Source of the DNA: an uncultured Myxococcales bacterium
GTDB lineage: Bacteria; Myxococcota_A; UBA9042
Direction of reading: 5' to 3'
NCBI GenBank assembly: GCA_903840165.1
Contig: CAIMEY010000012.1
Location: 81,682-145,681, forward strand
DNA: 64,000 nt
In this document: positions 27,183 through 36,141 of the stretch, in pieces
Layout of the letters: each line of letters begins with the position of its first letter
Position numbering within the stretch: position 1 is the stretch's first letter
Translations under genes and position numbers: made by a program
The notes under the pieces: generated by a model
Seen by the model: the letters and a program-made list of their open reading frames with translations, nothing else
Told to the model about the DNA's origin: nothing
The model's database searches: none

Positions 27183-27461
27183 TCAACGGGGCAAGTAGCG
27201 ACAATTCTTGTCGCGCAGTCCGGGCTCTGGGTAGGCCTCTGCCGAGGCCTTGATCTGGGTCACGCAGGCCGGCGCTGGGTCGGGTGAATATGTGAAATTA
27301 AAGGGAAAACTAGTCAGACCGTCGTCGCGCTGGCTACCACGTTCGCCTTGGCCGTTCGCCTTGCCGTCAACGTTTCCAACCCCTTGGCGCGAGTCCGACT
27401 CATGATCGCGGTCGCAGCCGATCGAATTGGCAGCTCCTTGGAGGCTGATTGGCATAAGCAT
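27183..27461 (-). CDS. Possible small hypothetical protein
   Basis: A 92-codon frame from ATG at 27461 (the same frame is open up to 27539). Third codon positions are G or C in most of the C-terminal two thirds (for example GCC GAG GCA TCG GCC AAG ATC CAG ACC GTG), like real genes here, and the peptide ends RDKNCRYLPR. It has two cysteines and a Gly/Asp/Arg/Gln-rich middle. No ribosome site is evident and the N-terminus is AT-rich, which could be a promoter rather than code. No family recognised. Confidence 0.3.
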   Translation of the reverse strand: MLMPISLQGAANSIGCDRDHESDSRQGVGNVDGKANGQGERGSQRDDGLTSFPFNFTYSPDPAPACVTQIKASAEAYPEPGLRDKNCRYLPR

Positions 27462-27694
27462 ATGATAAATAACGATAAACAGGCTCAGGAAGCCGTCGGC
27501 CCGCTGACAAACCCCTGTGACGATGCTGTGATACGCCACGGCCGTGCCCGTTGGCGGGCATGTTGTTGCCTCGGGCCAGCGACCTAGTACACGTAACCCT
27601 AAGTCCTTTGCGGGTTACCGGTAAGGACTCGGCGTTGTGGACTTTGCAGCAGGGGACCCGGCCGAACGCAGGGGAGAGCCCGTGCGCGTGGGCG

Positions 27695-27819
27695 GGGAGA
27701 GGACTCCGCGGTGCGCGCAGCGCATGAGCCGTGCCAAGTCTGGCACAGCGAAAGTGGAGAGGACTCCGCGGCGGGCGCAGCGCATGAGCCGTGCCAAGTC
27801 TGGCACGGCGAAAGTGGAG
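27695..27819. repeat. Tandem 60-base repeat with palindromic core
   Basis: Two nearly identical 60-base units (27695-27754 and 27755-27814) plus the first five bases of a third. Each contains GTGCCAAGTCTGGCAC, a hairpin; in the second unit it extends to a perfect GCCGTGCCA-AGTC-TGGCACGGC. This resembles REP-type intergenic palindromes. The flanking stretch 27462-27964 otherwise holds no gene. Minus-strand translation gives a repeated 20-residue peptide, but that follows from a repeat length divisible by three. Confidence 0.7.
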
Positions 27820-27846
27820 ATCGCGGGCCCCCTGAAACTACAAGCA

Positions 27847-27895
27847 AACACTGTACCTCGAACCCGCAAGGAACTTCGGGTTTGAGGTACCAGTG
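27847..27895 (-). repeat. Long hairpin, shared with the 37.7 kb locus
   Basis: GTACCTCGAACCCG (27853-27866) pairs with CGGGTTTGAGGTAC (27877-27890) with one mismatch, and pairing extends both inward (AAG/CTT) and outward (CACTG/CAGTG). On the minus strand it reads GGGTTCGAGGTACAGTGTTTG at its 3' side, nearly identical to the hairpin after the ClpA-like gene at 37.7 kb. It lies beyond the terminator of the GGCGGK gene. Confidence 0.6.
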
Positions 27896-27937
27896 CAAAC
27901 AACAAGGGCCACCCAGCGTTGGCCAGGCAGCCCTTGT
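27895..27937 (-). terminator. Rho-independent-like terminator of the GGCGGK-repeat gene
   Basis: On the minus strand, ACAAGGGC (27937-27930) pairs with GCCCTTGT (27909-27902), with further pairing of GGCC inside, followed by TGTTTGC. It begins 28 bases past the stop at 27965. Confidence 0.55.
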
Positions 27938-27964
27938 GTTACGGAATATCCTGTGAATGCAAGC

Positions 27965-28237
27965 CTACTTCGGAGCTGCGTCCTTCTTCGGCTCGTCCTT
28001 CTTGGCCTTGTCTGCCTTGTCCTTGTCTGCCTTGTCCTTCTCACCCTTGGCCTTGTCGGCCTTGGGGGCTTCCTTGCCGCCACAGCCGCCTTTGCCGCCG
28101 CAACCGCCTTTGCCGCCACAGCCCCCCTTGCCGGCCTGATCGCCGCTGCTGTTGGGGGATGCCTGCGCTCCTGTGGCGCCTAGGGCTAGGCCCAAGATTG
28201 CTGTGCCCAACGTCTTGCCGATTGCGCGCTTGTTCAT
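27965..28237 (-). CDS. Small secreted protein with GGCGGK repeats and Lys-rich tail
   Basis: 90 residues. Signal peptide LGTAILGLALGATGAQA, then SPNSSGDQAGK, three tandem copies of GGCGGK with one Cys each, and a charged tail of KADKAKGEKDKADKDK type. The start follows GGAG by five bases. The Gly-Cys repeat recalls secreted low-complexity metal-buffering or RiPP precursors such as the EGKCGGK-repeat proteins, but no DUF692/MNIO modification enzyme or partner is encoded in this window. Without such an enzyme a simple periplasmic metal- or thiol-buffering role is the safer guess. A likely terminator follows. Its Lys-rich tail resembles the protein at 26.6 kb. Confidence 0.78.
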   Translation of the reverse strand: MNKRAIGKTLGTAILGLALGATGAQASPNSSGDQAGKGGCGGKGGCGGKGGCGGKEAPKADKAKGEKDKADKDKADKAKKDEPKKDAAPK

Positions 28238-28483
28238 CTAGTCTCCGTTCGAGAATCGAGGGCCATTTCTCGCGTGGAAATGACCGGTTAGCAAGTCTCA
28301 GTCACTGAGGGTCGGGCATGGGGCAGTCGTGATGGCAGGCGACCAGGCCGGCCTTTGCCCAGTGACGATGGAATGGTCGAATTTGCCGCCACTTTTCCAA
28401 CAAAGCGGTCCCGGTTGCCTGCCTGCCGGCCATTCCAGCGACTCGGACGGGCGGTCCAAGTCTGATCAAGCCCTGGCACCTCG

Positions 28484-30673
28484 TCAAATCCCGCCCGCAA
28501 GTAGGCGTTCTCTCGCGCGTTCTGCTTTTGCGCGCCGGCGGGCAGGGTCCAAGGTATAGGCCAGGGCCGCGACGATGATCAACCAGACTCCAGAGAGAAT
28601 GATCATCAATCGCACACGTAATTCGCTTAAATCAATCGCCATTTTTGACTTGAGCTGGTTGAGCTGAGCATTGGGGGCATCGACGCCGACAAAATACTCG
28701 CTCGGTTTGCCGTCGCGCAGGATCGGTGCATAGGCTGATAGGCTGATTCCAAAGGCGTCCAGCTTGAAGTCATCATCGCTGCAGGCTTTTCCCGTGCGAA
28801 ACGTGTCTGCCATCGCTGGCGACGACGTGCCGTCATAGTCATCGCCGGGCAATGCGCCCTTCTCGTCCTCGCTGATGTGTCCATCGTGATTCTCATCGCG
28901 GTCCACCGGGCGCCAGTCGGCCACTTCGAGGTACGCGTTGGGCTTGGTGCCAGCGCGCATCGTGTACATCTGCGTAATTTCAGGTGTATGCCAGCGTTCC
29001 ATCGCCGCGTGCACGCGTTCAAAGGCAGCACTGTGCACATCCTCTGGCTTGCGGATTTGGTCCAAGTCCTTGACGTCGATGTCCCGCGCGAGCAATTGGG
29101 CCAGTCGGATCTGCGCCGGCCGCATCTCGCGGATGAGCGCCGTTTCTGATTTTGATTCAATGCCTTTTCGCACGCGATCGCCCAGGTAGATTGTGGCGAT
29201 ACCCAGCAGCGCAAAAGCCACAGCCAAAGTCAGTGCCCACGTAACCAAGCGGCCGACATACGCTTTGCGCAGCGCTGGTCGTTCCAAGCGCTCAAGCACT
29301 TCGCTCATCGTCTGCGGTCGATCTTCAGGGCGCTTGGCGAGGCAACTGCGCACCAGTGCAGCCAAATCCCGATCGACGCCCTTGGCCAGTGCTGCCACGT
29401 CCGGCACCGGTGCAGAGCGGTGCTTGTCCGCGAGTTCCTCAGCACTTTCAGCGGAATAGGGCGCGACACCGGTCAGGCATACGTACAGAATCACGCCCAA
29501 GGCGTAGATGTCGGTTCGTTGATCGCCGCTGCGTTCATCCCATTGTTCCGGGGCCATATACGCAGGCGTGCCCAAGCCGGCGGAGGTGACGCCCCACGCG
29601 GACTGCTTGGCTGCACGTCGGGCGCGCGTGGTTTCGAGGTCGAGCACTTCGCCGTTGACCGCTCCTTCCCCGGCACTGCGGGCAATGCCAAAGTCCATGA
29701 TTACGCACTTGCGATCATCGGGAACCAGCATGATATTGGCGGGTTTCAGGTCGCGGTGCACGACGCCCGCTCGGTGCGCGGCCCTGAGCCCTCGGCACAA
29801 AGGTCCAGCCATTTCACGGACTTCTTGACTCGTCAGCGTCGGGCCCCTCTTGATTCGGGCCATCAGCGTCTCGCCGCGCAGGTGCTCCATGGTGATGAAC
29901 TGGACACCACCGGCTTCGCCCAGGTCGTAAGTCCTGGCAATATTAGGGTGATTGACCGCGTGCGCCATCGCCACTTCTTTGCGAAAGCGCTCGATATCGC
30001 TGGGATCGTAGGCCTGGTCGGTCCACAGGGTCTTGAGGGCCACCCGCCGTTGCAGCAGCAGGTCGTCGGCCAAATACACAGTCCCCATGCCGCCTTCGCC
30101 CAACTGCTCGACCATGACGTAGCGGCCGGAAAGCGCCAGGCCACGCGTCCATTCTAGCCGCGAAACCCGCTGATCCGGCAGCACTTCTGGCCGCATGATG
30201 ACGGCCTTAGCTGGCCCGGGCGAGGGAGCGTGGGGCCCCGCCCGGCGAGCCGGCAGCGTATGTGGTCCTGGTCCCTCCTGGTGCGAGGGGCGGTTTAGAG
30301 GCGGTGCAGCGTGATTGTCCTTTGGGTGCGGGGTATTGGACCCTTGATATACGACTGGCATCTCCAGGGTAGGGCCTAGACCCTCCACACCATCTGCCGT
30401 CTTCGTCACGCCAGGCAGCGGACTTTGTGCCGTAGGATTGCGCGCTTGGACGGGCACAGCCTGCTGTCCGGTCGGCAGGCGGGGTGCCGGTCGCACAACC
30501 TTAGCCGGTGGTTGCGGAATTGCCTGCAACTGAAGAGGGGGCGCAGCAATGCTCGGCGGGCGCGTCTGTGGCCGTGTGGCATCCAGAGGCTGACCGGGCG
30601 ACGGATCGCCGCCCAATTTGTCACGGTTCGACTTGTCTGGATTCACTAGATTGTCCGAGGGTGTACTCGCCAT
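28484..30673 (-). CDS. Transmembrane Ser/Thr kinase with periplasmic sensor containing an EF-hand loop
   Basis: 729 residues from the ATG at 30673 (MASTPSDN); the frame extends 58 codons further but would nearly abut the divergent gene. An N-terminal Pro/Gln-rich linker (about 180 residues) precedes a Hanks kinase: glycine loop EQLGEGGMGTVYLADD, VALKTL, HRDLKPANIM, MDFGIARS and GTPAYMAPEQ. A membrane helix (TWALTLAVAFALLGIATIYL) then leads to an extracytoplasmic domain of about 190 residues, and a second helix (IILSGVWLIIVAALAYTL) near the C-terminus. The sensor contains DENHDGHISEDE, a perfect EF-hand loop (28863-28898). The domain order kinase-TM-sensor-TM resembles Cache-type sensors. Calcium sensing is inference from the loop alone. 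Confidence 0.88.
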   Translation of the reverse strand: MASTPSDNLVNPDKSNRDKLGGDPSPGQPLDATRPQTRPPSIAAPPLQLQAIPQPPAKVVRPAPRLPTGQQAVPVQARNPTAQSPLPGVTKTADGVEGLGPTLEMPVVYQGSNTPHPKDNHAAPPLNRPSHQEGPGPHTLPARRAGPHAPSPGPAKAVIMRPEVLPDQRVSRLEWTRGLALSGRYVMVEQLGEGGMGTVYLADDLLLQRRVALKTLWTDQAYDPSDIERFRKEVAMAHAVNHPNIARTYDLGEAGGVQFITMEHLRGETLMARIKRGPTLTSQEVREMAGPLCRGLRAAHRAGVVHRDLKPANIMLVPDDRKCVIMDFGIARSAGEGAVNGEVLDLETTRARRAAKQSAWGVTSAGLGTPAYMAPEQWDERSGDQRTDIYALGVILYVCLTGVAPYSAESAEELADKHRSAPVPDVAALAKGVDRDLAALVRSCLAKRPEDRPQTMSEVLERLERPALRKAYVGRLVTWALTLAVAFALLGIATIYLGDRVRKGIESKSETALIREMRPAQIRLAQLLARDIDVKDLDQIRKPEDVHSAAFERVHAAMERWHTPEITQMYTMRAGTKPNAYLEVADWRPVDRDENHDGHISEDEKGALPGDDYDGTSSPAMADTFRTGKACSDDDFKLDAFGISLSAYAPILRDGKPSEYFVGVDAPNAQLNQLKSKMAIDLSELRVRLMIILSGVWLIIVAALAYTLDPARRRAKAERARERLLAGGI

Positions 30674-30861
30674 GGGCCGCCAAAAACGCGTTGCGGGTAG
30701 ATTACTCCGCCTGAGCGTGGACTCGGCAACCGGCGGCGTCAAGACTGCCAACCGATCCGCTGGATTGGCCCCATGTTGAGCCGGGCTCGAGCATCGTCGC
30801 CCCGCAGTTTGCCCGGACCGCCTGTCTTGATTCCGCCCGACCAGCATGCGTCAATGCGCCT

Positions 30862-32535
30862 ATGGATGATCGCACCCTTTGGCGTTGGACGTGGTTGGTG
30901 GCTCTGGCACTTGGCGGCGTGTTTGCGCTGTCAACCCTAAGTCAATACGAAGCTTTTACCTTCCTTCACGGCGACAGCTCGTTCTACGCGACGGTCAATC
31001 GCTCCCTGCTCGATGGGCACCTCGAACAGCATCAACACCAGCCGATGTCTTGGTATGACCAGGATTTAGGCTGGAATCGCGAACTCGACGCCGGTTGGTC
31101 CAACATCGCTCTTGGCCGGGATCATCAGTATTATCCAAAACATCCCTTGCTTCTGCCCTTGCTTGGCACGCCTTGGTATGCCCTCTTTGGCAACAACGGG
31201 CTTTTGCTGATGAATATCCTAATGTTCGTCGGCGCCTTGACCCTGGCCTTTCGCATTGGCGTTCGTGTGGTTCGGCCGGAAGCCATTGCTGTGACAGTTG
31301 TTTTGCTGGCCATGTCGCCGATTTTCACCCGCGTCGCCTACAGCTACTCCAACGACATCCTGTACACCGTGCTCGCCATTTGGGGTATCGAGCGCTTCCT
31401 TGCCGGCGATTTCTCCTTGTCTGGCCTAGGCTTTGGCCTCAGCATTGTGTCCAAACCGACCACGGCGCTCCTGGCCATTCCCTTTGTCGTTTGGCTACTA
31501 TACAAACATCAAGTTAAACCACTCTTGCGGATGGCCACTTGGGGAGCGCCACCGATCATCGCTTGGCTATTGATGAATTGGTGGATGTTCGGCACGCCAT
31601 GGACCACGGCCTACAACCGCATCCTGGTCAGGCACAATGGCCAGCCAAGCACGTTCGATATTGCCTCTAAATTTCATCGACCTTGGCCTCAGGGGTGGCG
31701 CGAGATCTGGGGGGCCCCCTACGAGGGACTGTGGGAGAATTGCAGCTTAGCCTTCGCAGGCTTACTTGGTGTGCCGTGGCTGGCGCGGCGGGCACCGCTG
31801 CTGACCGTGACGCTGCTGCTGTCAATGGCCGGATTCTTCTATTTTTACATACCTTTTGAGTACACGTATGCCCGCTTCTTCTTGCCCTGGGCGACCTTGC
31901 TGGCCGTGCCTTTGGCGATCTTTCTCGAGCGCATCGTCGCTGGGGCGATGGCGGTCTCGGCATGGCTGGAGAAGAAACATCAAGCATTACCCCTGATTGC
32001 TTTGCTGGCCCTGGTCCTCGCGATCGGGCTTGGGCGCTTCCTGAGCCAGGGAGATGGGCACCGTTGGCACGCCAGCCAAGCGATTGCACAGGCCAAAGTC
32101 GAGGAAAATCCAGGACCTCAGGCCATCCCCTGCGACTACTTCAATCCGGCTCAGCAGAAGTGGGAATGTGCGACCCGTGATCCGGAGGCCTGGCAGCGCT
32201 GGGGGCTAGCCCTTCAAGATCAATGCAAAATGCCCGATGGCTCGGCCGGCTGGCTCTGGCTACACCCGCATCCCAACGCCGCAAAACGCATTACGTTTTC
32301 CGAATTGCCGTCGGGTCGTCTGACTTTGCGGTATGGCCTAGCGCCCTCGGCCCGTCAGACCGGGTTGGAACTGCGCGTGCAGGATGGGCAAGCGCCCGTG
32401 CAGACGCTGCAAGTCAAGGATATCGGGCAGATCCATGAGTTGCAGCTGCCCCAACACGCAGCGAAGTTCTCGATCGAACTGCCGCGGCAAAGCAACGATT
32501 GGCGGCACTTCTGCGTCGATTTGTACGTCGACTGA
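30862..32535 (+). CDS. GT-C fold membrane glycosyltransferase-like protein
   Basis: 557 residues with about nine membrane helices (LVALALGGVFALSTLS, GNNGLLLMNILMFVGALTLA, IALLALVLAIGLGRFL) and a periplasmic first loop containing GDSSFYATVNRSLLDGH, with an Asp-rich start like GT39/GT83 enzymes that use polyprenyl-phosphate sugars. The C-terminal 150 residues are soluble and beta-rich with several cysteines and no domain I recognise. The enzyme would add a sugar in the periplasm; donor and acceptor are unknown. The ATG lacks a strong ribosome site. It faces another GT-C-like gene across an intergenic repeat. Confidence 0.72.
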   Translation: MDDRTLWRWTWLVALALGGVFALSTLSQYEAFTFLHGDSSFYATVNRSLLDGHLEQHQHQPMSWYDQDLGWNRELDAGWSNIALGRDHQYYPKHPLLLPLLGTPWYALFGNNGLLLMNILMFVGALTLAFRIGVRVVRPEAIAVTVVLLAMSPIFTRVAYSYSNDILYTVLAIWGIERFLAGDFSLSGLGFGLSIVSKPTTALLAIPFVVWLLYKHQVKPLLRMATWGAPPIIAWLLMNWWMFGTPWTTAYNRILVRHNGQPSTFDIASKFHRPWPQGWREIWGAPYEGLWENCSLAFAGLLGVPWLARRAPLLTVTLLLSMAGFFYFYIPFEYTYARFFLPWATLLAVPLAIFLERIVAGAMAVSAWLEKKHQALPLIALLALVLAIGLGRFLSQGDGHRWHASQAIAQAKVEENPGPQAIPCDYFNPAQQKWECATRDPEAWQRWGLALQDQCKMPDGSAGWLWLHPHPNAAKRITFSELPSGRLTLRYGLAPSARQTGLELRVQDGQAPVQTLQVKDIGQIHELQLPQHAAKFSIELPRQSNDWRHFCVDLYVD

Positions 32536-32660
32536 CGGTTCGGCGGGGTCAGTACCTATTCAACGCTTTGAAATAGAAAGAAAGTCTCCGGGCTCAGCCC
32601 CGCATTAGCCTGCAGATTCGGCGGAGCGGCTGAGGGGCGCGTTGCTCCAACTTCGGAGGC

Positions 32661-32885
32661 AAAAAGGCTTGTATAGCAAACCCTGAACCCTTTGTTCCCC
32701 AACCGTTTTTTTCGAAATATAGCCAAGCTTGGCAACCGGCAATGCCCCCCATATCGGTGCCAGCATCCGGTCGGACGCTTCGCTAGGCCTTGGGGCAACT
32801 GCGAAGCCAACAGGCTTGTATAGCAAGCCCCGAACTCTTCGTTCTCCAATCGTTTTTTCCGAAATACAGCCAAGCTTGGCTGCCT
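32661..32885 (-). repeat. Direct repeat pair carrying the TTGCTATACA element
   Basis: The convergent gap 32536-32930 (395 bases) holds no supported gene. It contains two copies of a 70-base sequence 147 bases apart, each running (plus strand) from AGGCTTGTATAGCAA through CGTTTTTTCGAAATA to AGCCAAGCTTGGC, a 12-base palindrome. The elements lie at 32679-32670 and 32826-32817 on the minus strand. On that strand each element is preceded by a GAACxxAGxGTT segment. The two copies differ at about one base in six, so they are old or under some constraint. Confidence 0.75.
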
Positions 32886-32930
32886 AGCCTTGCCCAGCCC
32901 ACCGGCAGCAGAATTCGGCCGGACTCTTGG

Positions 32931-34730
32931 CTAGGGCTTGGCGGCGGGCAGGGCCGTCGACGGCGATGCAACCGTTGGTACATCAACAGGAATTGCAGCA
33001 GCGGGCGTTGCAACGGCAGGCCCGAGGGCAGCGGGCGTGGCGCGCGACCACAGCGACCAGTGCGCATTTTCAAAGACGAGGTGGGGCGCGTCCCCCAAGG
33101 TCCCGCGGTAAAAGCCTAATTGCACGCGCTGGCTCGGATCGGCTTGGCGTCCCTCCAGCAGGCGGCGAGGGGCTTCCAAGTCCGGGCCTGCTGGCCCGGG
33201 CGCGCGGCGAACTAGGTAATAATCGAAGTAATCTTTGTAGGTTGCATAGTCAAAGCGTTCGGGCGTCCATTCAAAGCGCGGCGGGAAAGGCGGAGGCTCT
33301 GTGCCGCGGCGGTACTGCACCGGCGAGATTGTGAACTCTGCGAAACCAAAGGAAGCGCTGCCGCCATTGCGGGCCTGATAGTACTGATGCAGGTGCAGCC
33401 ATGTCGGCTGGAACGTTTGGGCGCTGTCGCGGTCATAGATCAACCCGAGTAGGCGCTTGCCTGGCAAAGCATGTTGTAAAACATCGCCTAGGTTGCCCAC
33501 TTCCTGGTCGGTTTGCTGCATGGCTTGGTCGTGAACTTGGGCGGTCTTGATGCCAATCCCGATTGCTATCAGGGAGATGGCTAGCATCACCCGCCCGGGC
33601 AGCTTGGCCAGAGGTCCCAAGGCCGGCAGCATCGCAAGGGCCAGAGGCAGGAAGCGATCGTTGATCGGCGCTATCAGCTTGTAGCTATTGGGCGCGAACA
33701 GGTACAGTGCAATGGTGCATGCCAGAACGGCTTCTGGCCCATAAGTCGTCGGCGTCAGCTCAGGGGCAAGGCCTTGCTCCGGCTCGGGCGGTACCGGCGG
33801 CCGTTGCCATGTGCCACGCAACGCAATCAAGAGGAATATCGCGAAATAAAAGAGGATCGCCAAGTGATCGTCCTCATGGCCCCGGTAGACGTCCAGGCCG
33901 TGCGATTGCCACTGATGCAGCGTGTCTGCAACCGGCTGAAATTGCGCCTGTCCTTCGGCCACGCCTTGGGCCACACCGGCCCGCCCACCGTCCATGCCGC
34001 GCTGCAGGACCGCTGAGCGTTTCACCCAGTACAGAACGGCCAAAACCGAGGGAATTGCCGCGATTAGGGCGCGCCACAAACCCGAAAGCGCATGGCGCCA
34101 ACCGAAGGACGGCCGCATCGCTACCGTCTGCACCGCGCAGGCGATCGCCAGCCACGCGTACAGCTGGGCGTGCATGTAGAAGACTGCGGTCGCGAGAAAA
34201 GCAAAGACCCAGGCAGGCTTAGCAGATGGTCGGCGAACCAGCCAAGCATGAGCCGCCAGGGCCAGCAATGCCAAGGGCATCGCCGAGCAGTAATTGATAA
34301 ACCCCCAAAACGCAAAGGAATTAAGGGCCACGGGAGCGACTAAGGCCCCGAGAATCGCCGGGCGACCGTGCGACCGCAACCAGATACCGACAGCCAAGGG
34401 CAGGCTGGCGAGGCCCGCCGTGGCGACTAGGCGTGTCGCAGTCTCGACGTCAAAAATATAAGAAAGCCAGTGACTTAGGAGGTAGAATGCTAGGTACTGG
34501 GTGCGGAATAGATCGACCGTAAAGTAGGAACTCCAAGCCGCTTGGTGCTGGCCGTGGATCGCTGCAATCGTGCCCAGGTGTTGGGGATAGTCGACCCAGG
34601 GCAGCCACTGCGCCCTGAGCAAGGGCCAAGCGATGCAACCACCGGCAAAGGACAAGATCGCGACGGTCAAGACGTTTTGCGGGTCAAGGCGGGTTAGGCG
34701 GCGGCTGAGATGGGGCGCAAGGTCGGCCAT
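32931..34730 (-). CDS. Multipass membrane protein, GT-C-like
   Basis: 599 residues from ATG at 34730 (MADLAPHL); an ATG eight codons earlier is possible. About eleven helices. The first periplasmic loop contains WVDYPQHLGTIAAIHG, where an acidic residue in loop 1 is characteristic of GT-C sugar transferases, and GLDVYRGHEDDHLAILFYF lies in a later loop. A large periplasmic C-terminal portion (about 200 residues) ends in an Ala/Pro-rich tail. This is consistent with a polyprenyl-phosphate-sugar-dependent transferase, but no specific family is recognised and it could be an unrelated envelope protein. It is convergent with the other GT-C-like gene, and divergent from the lipoprotein at 34.96 kb. 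Confidence 0.65.
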   Translation of the reverse strand: MADLAPHLSRRLTRLDPQNVLTVAILSFAGGCIAWPLLRAQWLPWVDYPQHLGTIAAIHGQHQAAWSSYFTVDLFRTQYLAFYLLSHWLSYIFDVETATRLVATAGLASLPLAVGIWLRSHGRPAILGALVAPVALNSFAFWGFINYCSAMPLALLALAAHAWLVRRPSAKPAWVFAFLATAVFYMHAQLYAWLAIACAVQTVAMRPSFGWRHALSGLWRALIAAIPSVLAVLYWVKRSAVLQRGMDGGRAGVAQGVAEGQAQFQPVADTLHQWQSHGLDVYRGHEDDHLAILFYFAIFLLIALRGTWQRPPVPPEPEQGLAPELTPTTYGPEAVLACTIALYLFAPNSYKLIAPINDRFLPLALAMLPALGPLAKLPGRVMLAISLIAIGIGIKTAQVHDQAMQQTDQEVGNLGDVLQHALPGKRLLGLIYDRDSAQTFQPTWLHLHQYYQARNGGSASFGFAEFTISPVQYRRGTEPPPFPPRFEWTPERFDYATYKDYFDYYLVRRAPGPAGPDLEAPRRLLEGRQADPSQRVQLGFYRGTLGDAPHLVFENAHWSLWSRATPAALGPAVATPAAAIPVDVPTVASPSTALPAAKP

Positions 34731-34962
34731 GGCCTCAAGTATGGTCGGGGCCACGGTTGCGTCGCAACCCCTGGCGCGTCTCGACCCGCTCCCGAGTTCG
34801 GCAGCGTTTGCACCGACGCTCGGCTTGGGTCATTGTAGGCGGCGTAGGCAGTTGCGCAGGGCAACGGCGGGCGCGGGGACACGGCGGTGGCAGCGGTTCG
34901 TGGGCCGACGACCCTTGAATCCCCAGCCGACATCGCGCGTTTGCTTGGCCAACGGAGGGTTG

Positions 34963-36096
34963 ATGCAGACCACCTTGAAACGATGCCTGACCTTGGTCCT
35001 GGCTTGCGCTGGTTTGAGCGGCTGCCTCGGCGGAACGTATGAAATTCCTCGTGATGAGGCCGAGAGACTGCTGCAGGTGCCGCCCGCTGAACGGGGCCAA
35101 CGGGTCCACGCAGTCCAGCGCTTCGTTACGGCGACGGAAGTGACGGCCGCTGAGCCCCTGCCGCCTCCTGCCCCCTATCCCACTGGCGCTGGCTACGGCC
35201 CGGGTTATCCTTATGGTGGCGGGGGTTATGGCCTCTACGGTCCGTACTTGCAATGGGGCACGCCGTACTATCAACCGGTTGGCTCCTCGGCGAGTCGCAC
35301 CTCGGTCGGCACGGGGCAGCCCGACAATAATTCAGCGCGATCTCCAAGCATTCCCCGCACTGGCGGCGGCAGCAAGGATGGAGGGGCGGTGGTCGCCGCG
35401 GCGATCGTCGCAGGCGTGGCCATTGGCGTGGGCTTGGCCTTGTCCGAAGGTGCGCGTTATGATGGCGATGTTGCGGTCCATCCCCACCACCCGGTGCACT
35501 TGCTGCGCAGTGACGGCGCGCAATATGTCCGTGGTCTTGACGAGTTGACGCCTGAGGACCTGCAGGGGCCGGTCAAGCCCATCCTCGTGGGCCAAGAAGG
35601 CGCGGGTCTGTGGTTGCGCGGCCGGGCTCCCCTGGCGCGCACAGGATTCACCTTTCAATTCGGGGCGGGACAGGACAACCTGATGCTTCCGGGCAAGAAG
35701 CTGGAGTCAGGTCTGGGCTGGCGATTCGCGGGCGGCTATTTCCTCAATCAATGGACGGGGTTGACCCTCGAGTCTCGCATTCAACGCGCCGACAATGGCG
35801 ATGACAGCTACCACCAGGTGCGCCTGGGCGTGGAACTGCAGTTCATGCCGATTGCGCTGTGGCGGCTGCATCTAGGCGGATTTGCAGGTGTAGGCCGCAA
35901 TCTCTTCGCCTCGGCCGGCACCAATTTGCCAGCGACCGATGGCGTGCGCACGTACACCGCCTTTGGCGCGCAAGTGGAAGTCGACCTGACCACCCGCCTT
36001 GGCTTGACTTGGCGCTATTGCGAAGAAATGGCGACTGGTTCCGCGGATTTGGTGCGAATGGCACCGTCCTGGCTCATCGGCCTCGCCGTGTACTGA
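34963..36096 (+). CDS. Lipoprotein with beta-barrel-like C-terminus
   Basis: 377 residues from ATG at 34963, which has GGAGGGTTG directly upstream; the frame is open for 110 codons before it. Signal and lipobox: LVLACAGLSGC (Cys 21). A Tyr/Gly-rich segment (YPYGGGGYGLYGPYLQWG) is followed by a hydrophobic helix (VVAAAIVAGVAIGVGLALS) and then about 150 residues of alternating strands ending in APSWLIGLAVY, where the final aromatic residue is typical of outer-membrane barrels (FTFQFGAGQDNLM, GLGWRFAGGYFLNQW). Too short for a barrel on its own unless it has 8 strands. The role is unknown. The likely location is the outer membrane. Confidence 0.72.
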   Translation: MQTTLKRCLTLVLACAGLSGCLGGTYEIPRDEAERLLQVPPAERGQRVHAVQRFVTATEVTAAEPLPPPAPYPTGAGYGPGYPYGGGGYGLYGPYLQWGTPYYQPVGSSASRTSVGTGQPDNNSARSPSIPRTGGGSKDGGAVVAAAIVAGVAIGVGLALSEGARYDGDVAVHPHHPVHLLRSDGAQYVRGLDELTPEDLQGPVKPILVGQEGAGLWLRGRAPLARTGFTFQFGAGQDNLMLPGKKLESGLGWRFAGGYFLNQWTGLTLESRIQRADNGDDSYHQVRLGVELQFMPIALWRLHLGGFAGVGRNLFASAGTNLPATDGVRTYTAFGAQVEVDLTTRLGLTWRYCEEMATGSADLVRMAPSWLIGLAVY

Positions 36097-36141
36097 GCGC
36101 GCCGTTTGGCGGCACGGACATTTCTGTGCGTCTGGCATTTT

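Noticed and set aside
27695..27819. CRISPR array
   Set aside because: Only two units directly abutting, no spacers and no cas genes.
27847..27895. tRNA-like GGTTCGAGG segment
   Set aside because: The T-arm sequence sits inside a long perfect hairpin, with no acceptor stem or anticodon arm around it.
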